From assembly GCF_026847645.1 (NCBI RefSeq), contig NZ_JAPSMC010000009.1:1-64000 (forward strand): 64,000 bases of DNA, in the 5' to 3' direction. Every line of letters begins with the position of its first letter. The stretch's first letter is position 1. The notes below the pieces were generated by a model. It did not search any database. It was not told where the DNA came from and worked only from the letters and a program-made list of their open reading frames with translations. Shown here piece by piece: positions 49,817-59,448 of the stretch. This DNA comes from Anoxybacillus sp. J5B_2022 (GTDB lineage: Bacteria > Bacillota > Bacilli > Bacillales > Anoxybacillaceae). The translations under genes and the position numbers were made by a program.

Positions 49817-51601
49817 CTATCTTCCATTTTCCCGCAGTTTTTCGTACACTTTTTCCGCCACATGCCGCGGAACGCCTGCATTTTGCAGTTCTTCGATGCT
49901 CGCTTCTTTCATCTGTTTCACGGAACCAAAGTGTTGCAAAAGCGCTTTTTTTCGTTTCTCACCGATGCCTGGAATGTCGTCCAATATCGATTGAAACAGC
50001 GATTTTCCGCGCGTTTGCCGATGAAACGTAATGGCAAATCGGTGCACTTCATCTTGAATGCGCTGCAATAAATAAAATTCTTGGCTATTGTGCGCTAGCG
50101 GAACGGTTTGCGGCGGATCTCCCGTGATTAATTCCGACGTGCGATGCCGGTCGTCTTTTACAAGGCCGGCAAGCGGAATCTCAAGCCCCAGTTCGTTTTC
50201 TAATACATCCCGAACGGCGGCTAAATGTCCTCTTCCACCATCAATGAAAATGAGGTCTGGAAGTGGTAACCGCTCTTTTAGCGCACGAGTGTAGCGGCGG
50301 CGTACAACTTCGCGCATTGATTCATAATCGTCGGGACCTTCGACCGTTTTAATTTTATATTTACGGTATTCTTTTTTCTCCGGTTTTCCGTCGATAAAAA
50401 CGACCATCGCTGAAACAGGGTCAGCGCCGTGAATGTTGGAATTATCAAACGCTTCAATTCGATGCGGCGTAGCAATTCCTAACACTTTCCCTAAATTTTC
50501 AACCGCCTTAATCGTTCGTTCTTCATCGCGCTCAATTAAATAAAATTTTTCTTTTAACGCAAGCGCGGCATTTTTGCAAGCTAAATCGACTAATTCTTTT
50601 TTCTTTCCCGTTTTCGGCTGCGTCACTTTGACTTCGAGAAGCTGCTCCGCCAACTCGCCATCTACTTCTTGCGGTAAAACGACCTCCTTCGGTTTCAAGT
50701 GGTTGGCTCTTTCATAAAACTGTCCTAAAAACGTCAACAGTTCTTCGTCAGGATCTTGGTACAACGGAAATATGGAAACGTCACGCTCAATAAGCTTACC
50801 TTGGCGGATAAAAAACACTTGCACGCACATCCACCCTTTATCGTAAGCGTATCCGAACACATCCCGATCGACAAAGTCGTTCATCGTCATTTTTTGCTTT
50901 TCCATCAACGCATCAATATAGGCGATTTGGTCACGATATTCTTTCGCCCGTTCAAATTCTAACGCTTCCGCTGCCTTCCTCATTTTTTCCGTCAACTCTT
51001 TTTTGACTTCTTGGTGTCCTCCGTTTAAAAAACGAACAATTTGGTCGACAATTTCTTTGTTTTGTTCGTCGGAAATCGGGTAGATGCACGGCGCTAAGCA
51101 TTGACCCATATGATGATACAGGCATACCCGATTCGGGATGGATTCGCATTTGCGCAGCGGATAAATACGGTCTAACAGTTTTTTCGTTTCCTTCGCTGCT
51201 TGGACGTTCGGATACGGTCCGAAATATTTGCCGCGGTCTTTTTGCACTTTTCTTGTGATAATCAAGCGTGGATGTTGTTCCGCGGTAATTTTAATAAACG
51301 GATAGCTTTTGTCATCTTTTAACATGACATTATATTTCGGATCGTATTTTTTAATTAAATTCATTTCTAAAATAAGCGCTTCGATGTTGGAGGAAGTCAC
51401 AATGTATTCAAAATCGGCAATTTCGTTGACAAGGCGCAACGTTTTCCCATCGTGCGTTCCGGTAAAATACGAACGCACTCGGTTTTTTAATACTTTTGCC
51501 TTCCCTACATAAATGACCGTTCCGTTTTTATCTTTCATCAAATAACAGCCAGGCTGTTCCGGCAAAACAGCCAGCTTTTCTTTTAAGTGATCATGCATCA
51601 T
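49817..51601 (-). CDS. uvrC: UvrC, excinuclease ABC subunit C
   Basis: A 594-residue nuclease making both incisions in nucleotide excision repair. N-terminal GIY-YIG domain ([20 protein letters not shown], about 15-35), UVR motif near 205 ([15 protein letters not shown]), RNase H-like domain with [11 protein letters not shown] near 390, and C-terminal helix-hairpin-helix pairs ([14 protein letters not shown]). ATG 51601 or 51598 both follow GGAG; the first is listed. Confidence 0.97.
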   Translation of the reverse strand: MMHDHLKEKLAVLPEQPGCYLMKDKNGTVIYVGKAKVLKNRVRSYFTGTHDGKTLRLVNEIADFEYIVTSSNIEALILEMNLIKKYDPKYNVMLKDDKSYPFIKITAEQHPRLIITRKVQKDRGKYFGPYPNVQAAKETKKLLDRIYPLRKCESIPNRVCLYHHMGQCLAPCIYPISDEQNKEIVDQIVRFLNGGHQEVKKELTEKMRKAAEALEFERAKEYRDQIAYIDALMEKQKMTMNDFVDRDVFGYAYDKGWMCVQVFFIRQGKLIERDVSIFPLYQDPDEELLTFLGQFYERANHLKPKEVVLPQEVDGELAEQLLEVKVTQPKTGKKKELVDLACKNAALALKEKFYLIERDEERTIKAVENLGKVLGIATPHRIEAFDNSNIHGADPVSAMVVFIDGKPEKKEYRKYKIKTVEGPDDYESMREVVRRRYTRALKERLPLPDLIFIDGGRGHLAAVRDVLENELGLEIPLAGLVKDDRHRTSELITGDPPQTVPLAHNSQEFYLLQRIQDEVHRFAITFHRQTRGKSLFQSILDDIPGIGEKRKKALLQHFGSVKQMKEASIEELQNAGVPRHVAEKVYEKLRENGR

Positions 51602-51615
51602 AACCACTCCACTGT

Positions 51616-53058
51616 TTAGTCTATCCACTCGTACAACGTAATGTTACCATACACAGGGTCGGCCAGCGTACTAGAATAATACGTTTTTATTTTTCGCAAA
51701 TGGCCAGCAAGCGGCACTCCTTGCGCGCGAAATCCTTGAACAACATGATCAGTCAAGTAAATTTTCGCGTGTTGATAGTTAGCGCGGTGCTGTAAAAAAA
51801 ATGAAAAATTCAATGCTTCTTGGTACGGAAACGCGACGCCAAGATAGTCGAGCACCCTCGCTTCTTCCCATGTGTATAAAACAAACGATTCGTCTTTCTT
51901 TTGTAAATCATATGCTAATTGATACGTCGCTGGCAACTGTAACGCCTGTTCACGAATATGGGCGATGCCGACTACCAACTGTACAATGACAACCCCGCTA
52001 ATGAATAGTCGTCTATATGGAGATTCGTTTCGCGCCAAATAGTGAAACGAGACATAAAACAACGCAAAATGCACGAGTGGAATGATATGACGCGGCTTAT
52101 CAATATTTTGCGCAAACAGCGCCCAAAGCGCATAAGCACACGCAGCAGCTAGAAACAAGCGCGGGAACCGATTGATAGAGCGAACAGATGAAATGAACAT
52201 CCATCCATATAAAACGAGCAACACGACCGAGCGGTTGGCAATTCCGACCCAAATCACATTATAAAACAAAAAACGAATCATTCGTTGCCAAAGCGATCCA
52301 TCGTCGCTCGATACCGTTCCGCCCCACTCTTGAAAATGTCCGTTTGTAAAAGATAGCGCCAATTTCAAAAAACCCGATATACTCCCTTCCGTCAACGCCA
52401 CTCCCATCACCCAAACGAGCTGAAATGCCGTTGCGACCAGCACGAAGCCAAACAAGCGATGAAGGCTGCGATGCTCCTTCCAATCTTCGTACCATAAAAA
52501 GAAAAGGGCAACGACAAACGGGACATATGAAAGCCGGATCCCGAGCAAAAGACCGAAAAAGAAAAGCGCGAGCAGATGAGAACGCCACGTTTTGTGTTCC
52601 CGTGCCCGTTCCACCGCCCACACATACCACCATAAAACGGATAATGCCGTCCCTTCTGACATCGGTTGACTGCTGATCAACACGACGTAACTCGCTGATT
52701 GAATGAGAACGGTAATGAGCCATGCCACCTCTTTTGCCCCATACTTTTTGGCTAGTAAAAACATCGGGATCGACGCCGACCATAGCATGAACACATTAAA
52801 AATGGACAATGCTTTAGCCGGATTTTCCACAAACGCATGAACGAGCATCCCGCCCAAAATAAAATAAGGGTATCCTGGAAAATGGGGTTGCATCGCCAAT
52901 AAATCGTACCGATCTAACGCAAGGGCAAAATCGACTTGATCCCATGACGCAGCATACGGACTTGCATATTTAATTTCTGCGAAAAACAACAAAAAAAGCA
53001 CTCCTAATCCAAAATACGACATATATCGATGATTTCCCAGAAAATATTTACGCATCAT
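51616..53058 (-). CDS. polytopic membrane protein, GT-C glycosyltransferase-like
   Basis: A 480-residue protein with about ten to twelve hydrophobic helices. The first outer loop after helix 1 has [29 protein letters not shown], with acidic residues where GT-C enzymes (PMT/ArnT family) hold their catalytic aspartate, so transfer of a sugar from a lipid carrier is plausible. No closer family was recognised. ATG 53058 follows AAGGGTGGG; a GTG six bases upstream is an alternative. It lies between the FTR1 operon terminator and uvrC and is absent at this place in B. subtilis. Confidence 0.65.
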   Translation of the reverse strand: MMRKYFLGNHRYMSYFGLGVLFLLFFAEIKYASPYAASWDQVDFALALDRYDLLAMQPHFPGYPYFILGGMLVHAFVENPAKALSIFNVFMLWSASIPMFLLAKKYGAKEVAWLITVLIQSASYVVLISSQPMSEGTALSVLWWYVWAVERAREHKTWRSHLLALFFFGLLLGIRLSYVPFVVALFFLWYEDWKEHRSLHRLFGFVLVATAFQLVWVMGVALTEGSISGFLKLALSFTNGHFQEWGGTVSSDDGSLWQRMIRFLFYNVIWVGIANRSVVLLVLYGWMFISSVRSINRFPRLFLAAACAYALWALFAQNIDKPRHIIPLVHFALFYVSFHYLARNESPYRRLFISGVVIVQLVVGIAHIREQALQLPATYQLAYDLQKKDESFVLYTWEEARVLDYLGVAFPYQEALNFSFFLQHRANYQHAKIYLTDHVVQGFRAQGVPLAGHLRKIKTYYSSTLADPVYGNITLYEWID

Positions 53059-53078
53059 TCCCACCCTTATAAGCGAAA

Positions 53079-53107
53079 AAGTACAAGACAGCCCTTGCCT
53101 TGTACTT
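53079..53107 (-). terminator. terminator of the FTR1 operon
   Basis: AAGTACAAG (53079-53087) pairs with CTTGTACTT (53099-53107), followed by TTTTT-like sequence on the minus strand; overlaps the FTR1 stop codon. Confidence 0.75.
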
Positions 53108-54038
53108 AAATGACGTGTTTTGTTTTCGGTTTAGGCGCTTGAGCATTTGCGTTTTCCTGCTCTGTTTTTTTGGTGTTTTTGGCATGACGACTGTTAATGA
53201 GCAAATAAATGACGACAAAATAGCCAATATACGCAATCACTTCTTCCAGCGACGGCATGGACGAATAGCCGAACAACGCTTTCAAAAAGACACCCACATC
53301 TCCGGATAACAATGGTGCGACTCCTTGATCGCGCAAATAATGGTCATAATCAATCGGGTGTTCCGGCAACAGCCATGTTAAATCGTACACACGCGGCATC
53401 ACGCTTCCAATGATGTTTAAATCTTGCAACATAGAAATCCCTTGAACTAATAGACCAGCAGCAATCAAAATAATAAACGCGCCAGTCACTTTAAAAAACG
53501 TTTTTAACGGTACACGCATCGTTCCTTTGAAAAAGACGTAACTTACTAATGCCGCAATCACTACACCGGTAATGGCGCCCCAGCCCTGCATCGCTGCGCC
53601 GATGTTTCCACCGGTAATCGCCGCAAAGAAAAAGACCGTTTCGACTCCTTCACGAAGCACGACTAAAAACGAGTGAATGACCATGCCAATGACGTTTCCG
53701 GTCGTAATAAAGCGATCCATTTTTCCTTCGACGTTTTTTTTCATATCCCGACTATGTTCCGCCATCCAAAACACCATTTGCGTCAGCAAAATCGTTGAAA
53801 TGAACATAATTGAAATTTTTAAATACATCTCGCTTCCCATCGCTGCAAAACCAGTAAACACGACTTGGAAAAGAAGCGCCACTCCGACGCTTGCTACAAC
53901 CGCCAATCCGGCGCCAAGCCATACGTATTTCGTATATTTCGTATGGTTGACCCGCTTTAAATAAGACGTAATAATCCCGACGATAAGCAAAGCTTCTAAC
54001 ACTTCTCGAAACGTAATTAACAGCGCCTGAACTTCCAT
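53106..54038 (-). CDS. FTR1-family high-affinity iron permease
   Basis: A 310-residue membrane protein with seven helices. Two REXXE iron-binding motifs, REVLE at 11-15 in helix 1 and REGVE at 129-133 in helix 4, mark the FTR1/EfeU family that imports ferric iron after oxidation. It lacks the large N-terminal extracellular domain found in some Gram-positive family members; the separate upstream gene may supply that part. The tail is basic and rich in K. ATG with AGGGGAG upstream, 23 bases after its partner gene, both behind a perfect Fur box. No multicopper oxidase or EfeB peroxidase is in the window. Confidence 0.92.
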   Translation of the reverse strand: MEVQALLITFREVLEALLIVGIITSYLKRVNHTKYTKYVWLGAGLAVVASVGVALLFQVVFTGFAAMGSEMYLKISIMFISTILLTQMVFWMAEHSRDMKKNVEGKMDRFITTGNVIGMVIHSFLVVLREGVETVFFFAAITGGNIGAAMQGWGAITGVVIAALVSYVFFKGTMRVPLKTFFKVTGAFIILIAAGLLVQGISMLQDLNIIGSVMPRVYDLTWLLPEHPIDYDHYLRDQGVAPLLSGDVGVFLKALFGYSSMPSLEEVIAYIGYFVVIYLLINSRHAKNTKKTEQENANAQAPKPKTKHVI

Positions 54039-54061
54039 CGTACGCTCCCCTTTCTAAACGG

Positions 54062-54820
54062 TTAATGGCGTTTTCTTCGCAACGAATAGACAGCAACCCC
54101 CGCAATTGCTACGACTAAAACCGCAATCGGAATCCAGTTTTTCCATTTTGACAAATCGGTCCATTCTTTTTTCTGCACGGCTTCCGGTTTTTCGGTTACA
54201 CTTTCGGAAAAATGTCCGACCTTCAAGCTTTTTAAGCCAAACTGTTTTTGTAGCGATGTTAAAATTGCCTCTTTACTTTTCTTAAATTGTTCGATGTTAG
54301 ATTGTTTTTTACCGACGCCAAACAACCCCGGATTTCCTAACGACTGCAACGCGTTGTCAAATTCGTTTTTCATCTGTTTGTCAAGTTCGGCATCTTTCGC
54401 CTGAACAGAAGGGGAGAGAGCTTCGTATGTAGCAAAAGCTTTCGCTAATAAACGTTTGCTCGTGTCGTATTGATCAAAATTATTCTCAATGTTTTCAAGC
54501 CGCCGGGAAATATTTAACACTAAAATTTTTTTCATATCTTCCAATACGGCCTTTTTATCTTTTGCGTCAATGGCCTTCAACACAGCTTCAGCCGGCTCTT
54601 TTCCCATATGCATATCAAGTTCTTCTTTCACCGTTTCAAAAATGGTTTTCGCCTCGGCAAAGTTTGGCGGATTTTGATTCAGCTTTTCGACCATTTGTTT
54701 ATATACTTCTGCCACTTTTTCTTCATTCGGATCACCGTACGAATAAGCAAAAGCGGTCATTGGTATATAAGTGATAATGAGTATCAATGATAAAGAAAAA
54801 AATAAACGTAATCGTTTCAT
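54062..54820 (-). CDS. membrane-anchored extracytoplasmic partner of FTR1 permease
   Basis: A 252-residue protein with a signal peptide (1-25), a helical extracytoplasmic part, and a C-terminal membrane helix (about 229-246) ending in RRKRH. Between residues 55 and 160 are two helical stretches that resemble modules of the iron-regulated lipoprotein at 58242-59423: IENNFDQYDTSK..AFATYEAL against IEENWDNKDAVK..AKEFYKIL, and VQAKDAELDKQM against VQKRDAELQETI. ATG 54820 has AGGAGGGG eight bases upstream; an upstream open frame runs through the promoter and Fur box. Iron capture for the permease is inferred from the operon and regulation. Confidence 0.75.
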   Translation of the reverse strand: MKRLRLFFSLSLILIITYIPMTAFAYSYGDPNEEKVAEVYKQMVEKLNQNPPNFAEAKTIFETVKEELDMHMGKEPAEAVLKAIDAKDKKAVLEDMKKILVLNISRRLENIENNFDQYDTSKRLLAKAFATYEALSPSVQAKDAELDKQMKNEFDNALQSLGNPGLFGVGKKQSNIEQFKKSKEAILTSLQKQFGLKSLKVGHFSESVTEKPEAVQKKEWTDLSKWKNWIPIAVLVVAIAGVAVYSLRRKRH

Positions 54821-54845
54821 AGTAACGTCCCCTCCTACATATTCA

Positions 54846-54874
54846 ATGATAATGATTATCATCTTTTTTGTCAA
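54846..54874 (-). promoter_or_regulatory. Fur-controlled promoter of the FTR1 operon
   Basis: TTGACA (54874-54869), 17 bases, TATCAT (54851-54846) on the minus strand. A perfect 7-1-7 Fur box, TGATAATGATTATCA, lies at 54847-54861 over the -10, so iron-loaded Fur should block transcription. Confidence 0.93.
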
Positions 54875-54885
54875 TAGAGAAACAA

Positions 54886-54914
54886 TAAGGATAGAAGTTC
54901 TCTCTATCCTTAAG
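54886..54914 (-). terminator. hairpin after the GT2 glycosyltransferase gene
   Basis: TAAGGATAG pairs with CTATCCTTA; the T run on the minus strand is poor. Confidence 0.55.
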
Positions 54915-55683
54915 TTGCTCTTAAAAACGTTTCTTTTTCGTCCACATTAGGCAGCACATGGGCATGGCGGTCAACTTCTACCCTTTGAATCGGCCGTTTC
55001 ATTTCTTGCCAAATGGCTGGGAGCACCGCGGTCATATACGCCCCAAACTTAATAAACGATTGACCCGTTGTCCGCACTTTGTAACGAATCGGCACTTCCT
55101 TCATCCGAAACCCTTTTCGCACTAAATTTAACGTCAACACTTGCGCATAATTGTAGTCATGAATAATGTCTGCATGTTCCATCGCCTGGCGAGAAAACGC
55201 ACGCATTCCCGACTGGCCGTCGTAAATCCACATCCGCAATAAAAGCGATTGCAACAACGTAAAACAATAATTGCCGAGACGACGATGCCATTTCATGCCG
55301 CGAATTTCTCCAAGAAACCGCGATCCCATCGTATAGTCCGCTTCTCCTTTGAAAATGGGCACAAGCAAATCCGGAATTTGCTCCGCGGGATATTCGTTAT
55401 CCGCATCGATCATTACGCCGATGTCGGCGCCAAGGCGAAGGCATTCCCTCAACCCTTGTCTTACGGCAGCACCAAGCCCGCTGTTTTTCTCCATTCGATA
55501 CACATAATCCGCCCCTGCGTTTCGCGCTACTTCCACCGTCCGATCGGTAGAACCATCATCAATCACTAACACCTTTACTTCTACGTATGGATGGAAATGG
55601 CGCGGAATGTTTCGAATGACCTCTCCGATGGATTGTTCTTCGTTATACGCTGGTAAAAAGACGATCACTTTCTGCTTCTTCAT
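54910..55683 (-). CDS. family 2 glycosyltransferase (polyprenyl-phosphate sugar type)
   Basis: A 257-residue GT-A fold enzyme. Seen: FLPAYNEEQSIGEVI at 9-23, VLVIDDGSTDRT near 40-51, GLGAAVRQGL near 68 and the metal-binding MIDADNEYP near 91. No membrane helices, as in DPM1-like enzymes that load a sugar on polyprenyl phosphate. Its start lies 41 bases inside the upstream phosphodiesterase gene, implying coupled synthesis. Together with the GT-C-like protein it could form a lipid-linked sugar pathway; substrate unknown. Confidence 0.9.
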   Translation of the reverse strand: MKKQKVIVFLPAYNEEQSIGEVIRNIPRHFHPYVEVKVLVIDDGSTDRTVEVARNAGADYVYRMEKNSGLGAAVRQGLRECLRLGADIGVMIDADNEYPAEQIPDLLVPIFKGEADYTMGSRFLGEIRGMKWHRRLGNYCFTLLQSLLLRMWIYDGQSGMRAFSRQAMEHADIIHDYNYAQVLTLNLVRKGFRMKEVPIRYKVRTTGQSFIKFGAYMTAVLPAIWQEMKRPIQRVEVDRHAHVLPNVDEKETFLRAT

Positions 55684-57139
55684 CGTTTCCCTTCTTTCGT
55701 ATCGCTTCCGTTAATACAGGGCCGCGGCTATGGCTCGGATACGGCGCCCCTAATAAATAGGCAATCGTCGGGGCGAGCGACACAAGACTTTTTTTCTCGT
55801 CAACCCGCTTTCCGCGTTCTATGGCAGGACCGTACATAAAAAATGGCACATAGCGCTCACCTTCATCTAAATGGCCATGCCCGCCAATTCCGTCTGACTG
55901 GCCGTGATCCGCGCAGACGATTAGCGTCGCATGGTGCAATTTCCCTTGTGCTTCAAGCCATTCGACGTATTCTTTAATTAAGGCGTCTGCCTCTTCAATT
56001 TTTTGCACATATTCGTCGTATAATACGCCGCGGCTATGACCGGTTTGATCGGTCGCAATCAACTGAACGATCAATAAATCGGGATCTTGTTCCTTCATGA
56101 TGAGCTTTGCTCGTTCGATAATATTTCGATCGGCGACATCGTTATGCATAACAGCCGTTACCGTTTCGACGTCCTCGCCGAACGAATCGACAAGATGGGC
56201 GATACCAAGTAATCGCCCGGTTTTCCCCACTTTCCGTAACGAGTCAAAAATGCTTTCTACTTTAATTCCAAGCTTCCACACCATATTGGAGCGAATGCCG
56301 TGTTCAAATGGATACGTGCCGGTGAACATCGACGTAAAGCAAACGACGGTACGGGCTGGATACACCGTTTCCATTTGTGTAAATTCCGTTCCGTTTTGCC
56401 GCAACGATTTTAAAAACGGCGCCTTCGCTTGTTCAAAGCGATCTTTGCGCATTCCGTCAATGACGATCACAATGACTTTTTCGTTGATCGCCTTTTTTGG
56501 GACAGCAACATTATTCGTATAAGTTGAAATCACTTTCGGCTTCCAATCAAATAAATGTTTGTGGAGAATCCATGAGAATAAAAAAACAGACGCATAGTAG
56601 ATCACTAGCTGATCAATCGGGATTGACTGTCGCCCATGTTCTATCTGCCCATAGTTATATTGCCATAACGACAATAAAAGCAAAAATTTAGGCACCTGCT
56701 CCTGCGCATTTCCGCTTGTCGAATCGCTATTTTTTAACACCAGCTTCCAAAAGCGGGTAAAATTCCACCACGTCGTGCCAATACGTAAATGATAATAAAG
56801 CGTCCCCCAAAAAAAGACGGTGAAGAAAAAATACAACCCTACCGCTAATAAAAACAACTTCATATCAACAAATGACCAAATGATTAAAAAGGCAATGTAC
56901 GGGATCCATAAATAATTTCGTAAAAATAGTGGATAATCATATATATAATAGATCATAAAAAGCGGCAAAACGAATAAAAAACTAAAAACAATCGATTTCA
57001 CATGATCTGGCTGCCCCAAGTCAGGCAAATGATACAATAGCATCGTCCCCACGACAAAAATTGGCGTAAACGGCTTCCCTTCATTGAGCAAATTCCAGCA
57101 GCGAGCGGCCACTTTTTCAAACGTTGATGCTTTTTTCAT
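55643..57139 (-). CDS. membrane-linked alkaline phosphatase / type I phosphodiesterase family protein
   Basis: A 498-residue protein. Residues 25-195 hold five or six hydrophobic helices; a catalytic domain of the nucleotide pyrophosphatase/phosphodiesterase group follows. Metal ligand D228 in VIVIDGM, nucleophile T264 in YPARTVV, HSRGVLYDEY, and DHGQSDGIGGHGHLDEG near 415 give the usual two-metal set. It may act on a phospho-sugar, nucleotide sugar or lipid head group in the cytoplasm or outside. Start ATG has AAGGAGTG upstream. It follows the epimerase by 37 bases. The fusion of a polytopic membrane part to this domain is unusual to me and was not assigned to a named family. Confidence 0.8.
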   Translation of the reverse strand: MKKASTFEKVAARCWNLLNEGKPFTPIFVVGTMLLYHLPDLGQPDHVKSIVFSFLFVLPLFMIYYIYDYPLFLRNYLWIPYIAFLIIWSFVDMKLFLLAVGLYFFFTVFFWGTLYYHLRIGTTWWNFTRFWKLVLKNSDSTSGNAQEQVPKFLLLLSLWQYNYGQIEHGRQSIPIDQLVIYYASVFLFSWILHKHLFDWKPKVISTYTNNVAVPKKAINEKVIVIVIDGMRKDRFEQAKAPFLKSLRQNGTEFTQMETVYPARTVVCFTSMFTGTYPFEHGIRSNMVWKLGIKVESIFDSLRKVGKTGRLLGIAHLVDSFGEDVETVTAVMHNDVADRNIIERAKLIMKEQDPDLLIVQLIATDQTGHSRGVLYDEYVQKIEEADALIKEYVEWLEAQGKLHHATLIVCADHGQSDGIGGHGHLDEGERYVPFFMYGPAIERGKRVDEKKSLVSLAPTIAYLLGAPYPSHSRGPVLTEAIRKKGNDEEAESDRLFTSV

Positions 57140-57176
57140 CGTTTCTCACTCCTTTCCATTTTCGCCAGATCCATCA

Positions 57177-58121
57177 TCATTTTTCGTGCCTTTTTGCCCA
57201 CTCGATCGTTCTCTCTAGTCCTTCTTCAAACGTTACTGTTGGTTTGTATCCAAATGCTTGTTGCGCCTTTGTAATGTCCGCCCACGTCGCCTGCACATCT
57301 CCAGCCCGTTCGGAGGCGTAATGTACTTTCATTCCTGGAAAATGTATTTGCAACCGCTCTAATAGCTTTTCCATCGTAATCGGGCGACCCGCCCCTAAAT
57401 TAAAGACATCATTGCTTCCGTTTCGCTGTAATGCAGAAATCATTCCATTGACAATATCGTCTACATACGTATAATCACGTGCGGTGTTTGTTCCGTATAC
57501 CGTAATTGCTTCTTTACGCAACAATCGACGAATAAATTGGCTGATCGCCATATCCGGGCGCCCCCACGGACCATAAACGGTAAAATAGCGGAAAATCGTT
57601 AATTGATAGCCAAACAAATGGGCATACGCATAGCAAAACGACTCCGCACCGTATTTCGCGGCTGCATACGGAGAAACGACTCTTCCGATGGCCATTTCTT
57701 CTTTCAACGGCATCTCTCCTACATCTCCGTAGACAGAAGAGGAAGACGCAAACAACACGTGTTTTACGCCTGCTTTCCCTGTTGCCTTTAGCACGTTGAT
57801 TGTCGCTTTAATGTCGTAATCGACATACTCAAGCGGCTGCATTAACGAATTCGGAACGCCAGGCAACGCCGCTAAATGATAGACAACGTCCGGTTGATAT
57901 TGCTGAAAAATCTGTTCTACTTTTTCCGCTTCCAATAAATTCGTTTCATAAACGCATACGTCATGTCCACCGATCAGCGCATGGAATTGTTTTCGTTTCC
58001 GCTCCACTGAATAATAAGGGTGAAAACAGTCGATAACCGCCACATCATATCCACGCGCAAGAAGGCTCGACACAAGATGGCTACCGATAAATCCGGCACC
58101 GCCTGTCACTAAAATTTTCAA
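57177..58121 (-). CDS. NAD-dependent sugar-nucleotide epimerase/dehydratase
   Basis: A 314-residue extended short-chain dehydrogenase. Rossmann motif ILVTGGAGFIGSHL at 3-16, ASSSSVYGD near 120, and the catalytic YAAAKYGAE near 147; YGPWGRPDMA near 175 is typical of UDP-glucuronate or UDP-glucose 4-epimerases. TTG 58121 is chosen (AGGTGGAG upstream, family N terminus MKILVTGG); the GTG at 58130 overlaps that ribosome binding site. Likely supplies an activated sugar for the glycosyltransferases downstream. Confidence 0.9.
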   Translation of the reverse strand: MKILVTGGAGFIGSHLVSSLLARGYDVAVIDCFHPYYSVERKRKQFHALIGGHDVCVYETNLLEAEKVEQIFQQYQPDVVYHLAALPGVPNSLMQPLEYVDYDIKATINVLKATGKAGVKHVLFASSSSVYGDVGEMPLKEEMAIGRVVSPYAAAKYGAESFCYAYAHLFGYQLTIFRYFTVYGPWGRPDMAISQFIRRLLRKEAITVYGTNTARDYTYVDDIVNGMISALQRNGSNDVFNLGAGRPITMEKLLERLQIHFPGMKVHYASERAGDVQATWADITKAQQAFGYKPTVTFEEGLERTIEWAKRHEK

Positions 58122-58195
58122 TGACTCCACCTCGTTGCAATTTATTCCTCACTAATCGTACCATAATGACAATGACAAAAACACGACATTTTGAA

Positions 58196-58233
58196 AAGCG
58201 AAAAACCTTGTGGCGTAACAAGGTTTTTCGCTT
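58196..58233. terminator. terminator of the iron-regulated lipoprotein gene
   Basis: AAGCGAAAAACCTTG (58196-58210) pairs perfectly with CAAGGTTTTTCGCTT (58219-58233). The long symmetric stem can act in both directions and separates the lipoprotein from the sugar genes. Confidence 0.88.
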
Positions 58234-58241
58234 CGATTAGA

Positions 58242-59423
58242 TTATTTCGCTTTTTCAATCACCGTTTGTAGTGTAGCTCTAATTTGTGAAAGAAGCTTCT
58301 CGCCTTCTTCTTTGTTTTTCGCTTTTGCTGCTTCTAAATATTTTTGCGCTTGATCGTTTAATGTGGTAAACGCTTGATCGCCTAATAATGTTTTGATGTC
58401 GCTTCCGATCATGTCAATAAATAAAGCTCCTTCAAGCGCTGTCACTGCTGATTTATCTTGACCCAAATTTTCTTCGCTTTCTTCATATTCATTGAGCGCC
58501 ACTTTTGTCAAACCGCGAACAAACGCTTTATTGATAGCCTCTGGATCTAACGTTTTGACGTCTGTTTGTAAATCAAATTGTTTGAGGATGTAATCCGCTT
58601 CTGCCGCCGCATATTTTTTCATGTATGGATAAATTGATTGATAAAATGCCCAGCCTTCCGCCTGCTCTACTTTTGCTTCTTCTGCATTTTTTTTCGCTTC
58701 CGCCGCCGCTTTTGTTGCGTAACCGTAAGGAAGAGCGCCTGTTGCTAAATAAAAAGTTTTCATAAGCGTTTTATCGATGACTTGTTTACCAAATGCAAAG
58801 GCTAAAGTGTCTCCTTTTTCCACTGCGCTTTCAATTTCTGAAAATCCACCGTTAATGGTATCTACTAACGTTGTTCCGTAGGCTGCATCCCGCTTTTCCA
58901 CCGTTGACTGCAAAATTTTATAAAATTCTTTTGCCTCTTCTACCTCTTCTTTGACAGCGTCTTTATTGTCCCAATTTTCTTCAATCTCAGCAAATTCTTG
59001 TTTAATCGTTGTATAAAACACTTTTTGCATTAACTTGTCGAAAATTTGCTCTACAACTACTTTATCCATCGATCCGTCTTTTCCTGCATTCAACACTGTT
59101 GTAATATGCTGATCGATCGTTTCTTGCAATTCTGCATCGCGTTTTTGCACAAGTGGCTGCAATTTTGTCGTATAAATGGTCATGACTTTATCAAAATCAA
59201 CATTTTGTCCTTCTTTTGCTTTCGCAAGTTCTGTTACCGCTTCTTTAAACGCTTCACCGTAGTTGATTTCTTGTTTTTCTTCTTCTACTTGTTTTGTTTT
59301 TTCTGTCTTCGTTTCTTCCTTTTTCTCGGTTGTTGCTGTTTTTTCTGTATTACTGCAGCCTGCCAATACGCCCCCCGCTAGTAAAAACATCGCAAATACT
59401 GCTTTTAAATGCCGCTTTTTCAT
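58242..59423 (-). CDS. iron-regulated lipoprotein with three helical repeats
   Basis: A 393-residue lipoprotein with lipobox LAGC (cysteine 23), a charged K/E/T linker to about residue 50, and an all-helical body. Three related stretches can be seen: about 78-137 (VQKRDAELQETI..IFDKLMQKVFY), 164-226 (VEKRDAAYGTTL..VIDKTLMKTFY) and 256-313 (MKKYAAAEADYI..FVRGLTKVALNEY). A similar module is in the FTR1 partner protein. Transcribed from a perfect sigma-A promoter overlapped by Fur-box-like sequences, so it belongs to the iron-starvation response. Not recognised as a named family; iron binding or delivery is inference. GGGGGAT precedes the ATG. Confidence 0.78.
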   Translation of the reverse strand: MKKRHLKAVFAMFLLAGGVLAGCSNTEKTATTEKKEETKTEKTKQVEEEKQEINYGEAFKEAVTELAKAKEGQNVDFDKVMTIYTTKLQPLVQKRDAELQETIDQHITTVLNAGKDGSMDKVVVEQIFDKLMQKVFYTTIKQEFAEIEENWDNKDAVKEEVEEAKEFYKILQSTVEKRDAAYGTTLVDTINGGFSEIESAVEKGDTLAFAFGKQVIDKTLMKTFYLATGALPYGYATKAAAEAKKNAEEAKVEQAEGWAFYQSIYPYMKKYAAAEADYILKQFDLQTDVKTLDPEAINKAFVRGLTKVALNEYEESEENLGQDKSAVTALEGALFIDMIGSDIKTLLGDQAFTTLNDQAQKYLEAAKAKNKEEGEKLLSQIRATLQTVIEKAK

Positions 59424-59448
59424 TATGTATCCCCCTTAACCCAATATG

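Noticed and set aside
49495-49881. 128-codon minus-strand frame between uvrC and lysC
   Set aside because: It covers the lysC promoter and lysine riboswitch, whose structure explains the sequence.
52259-52783. 174-codon minus-strand frame inside the GT-C-like gene
   Set aside because: Alternative frame of a long membrane-protein gene; no start signal or recognisable product.
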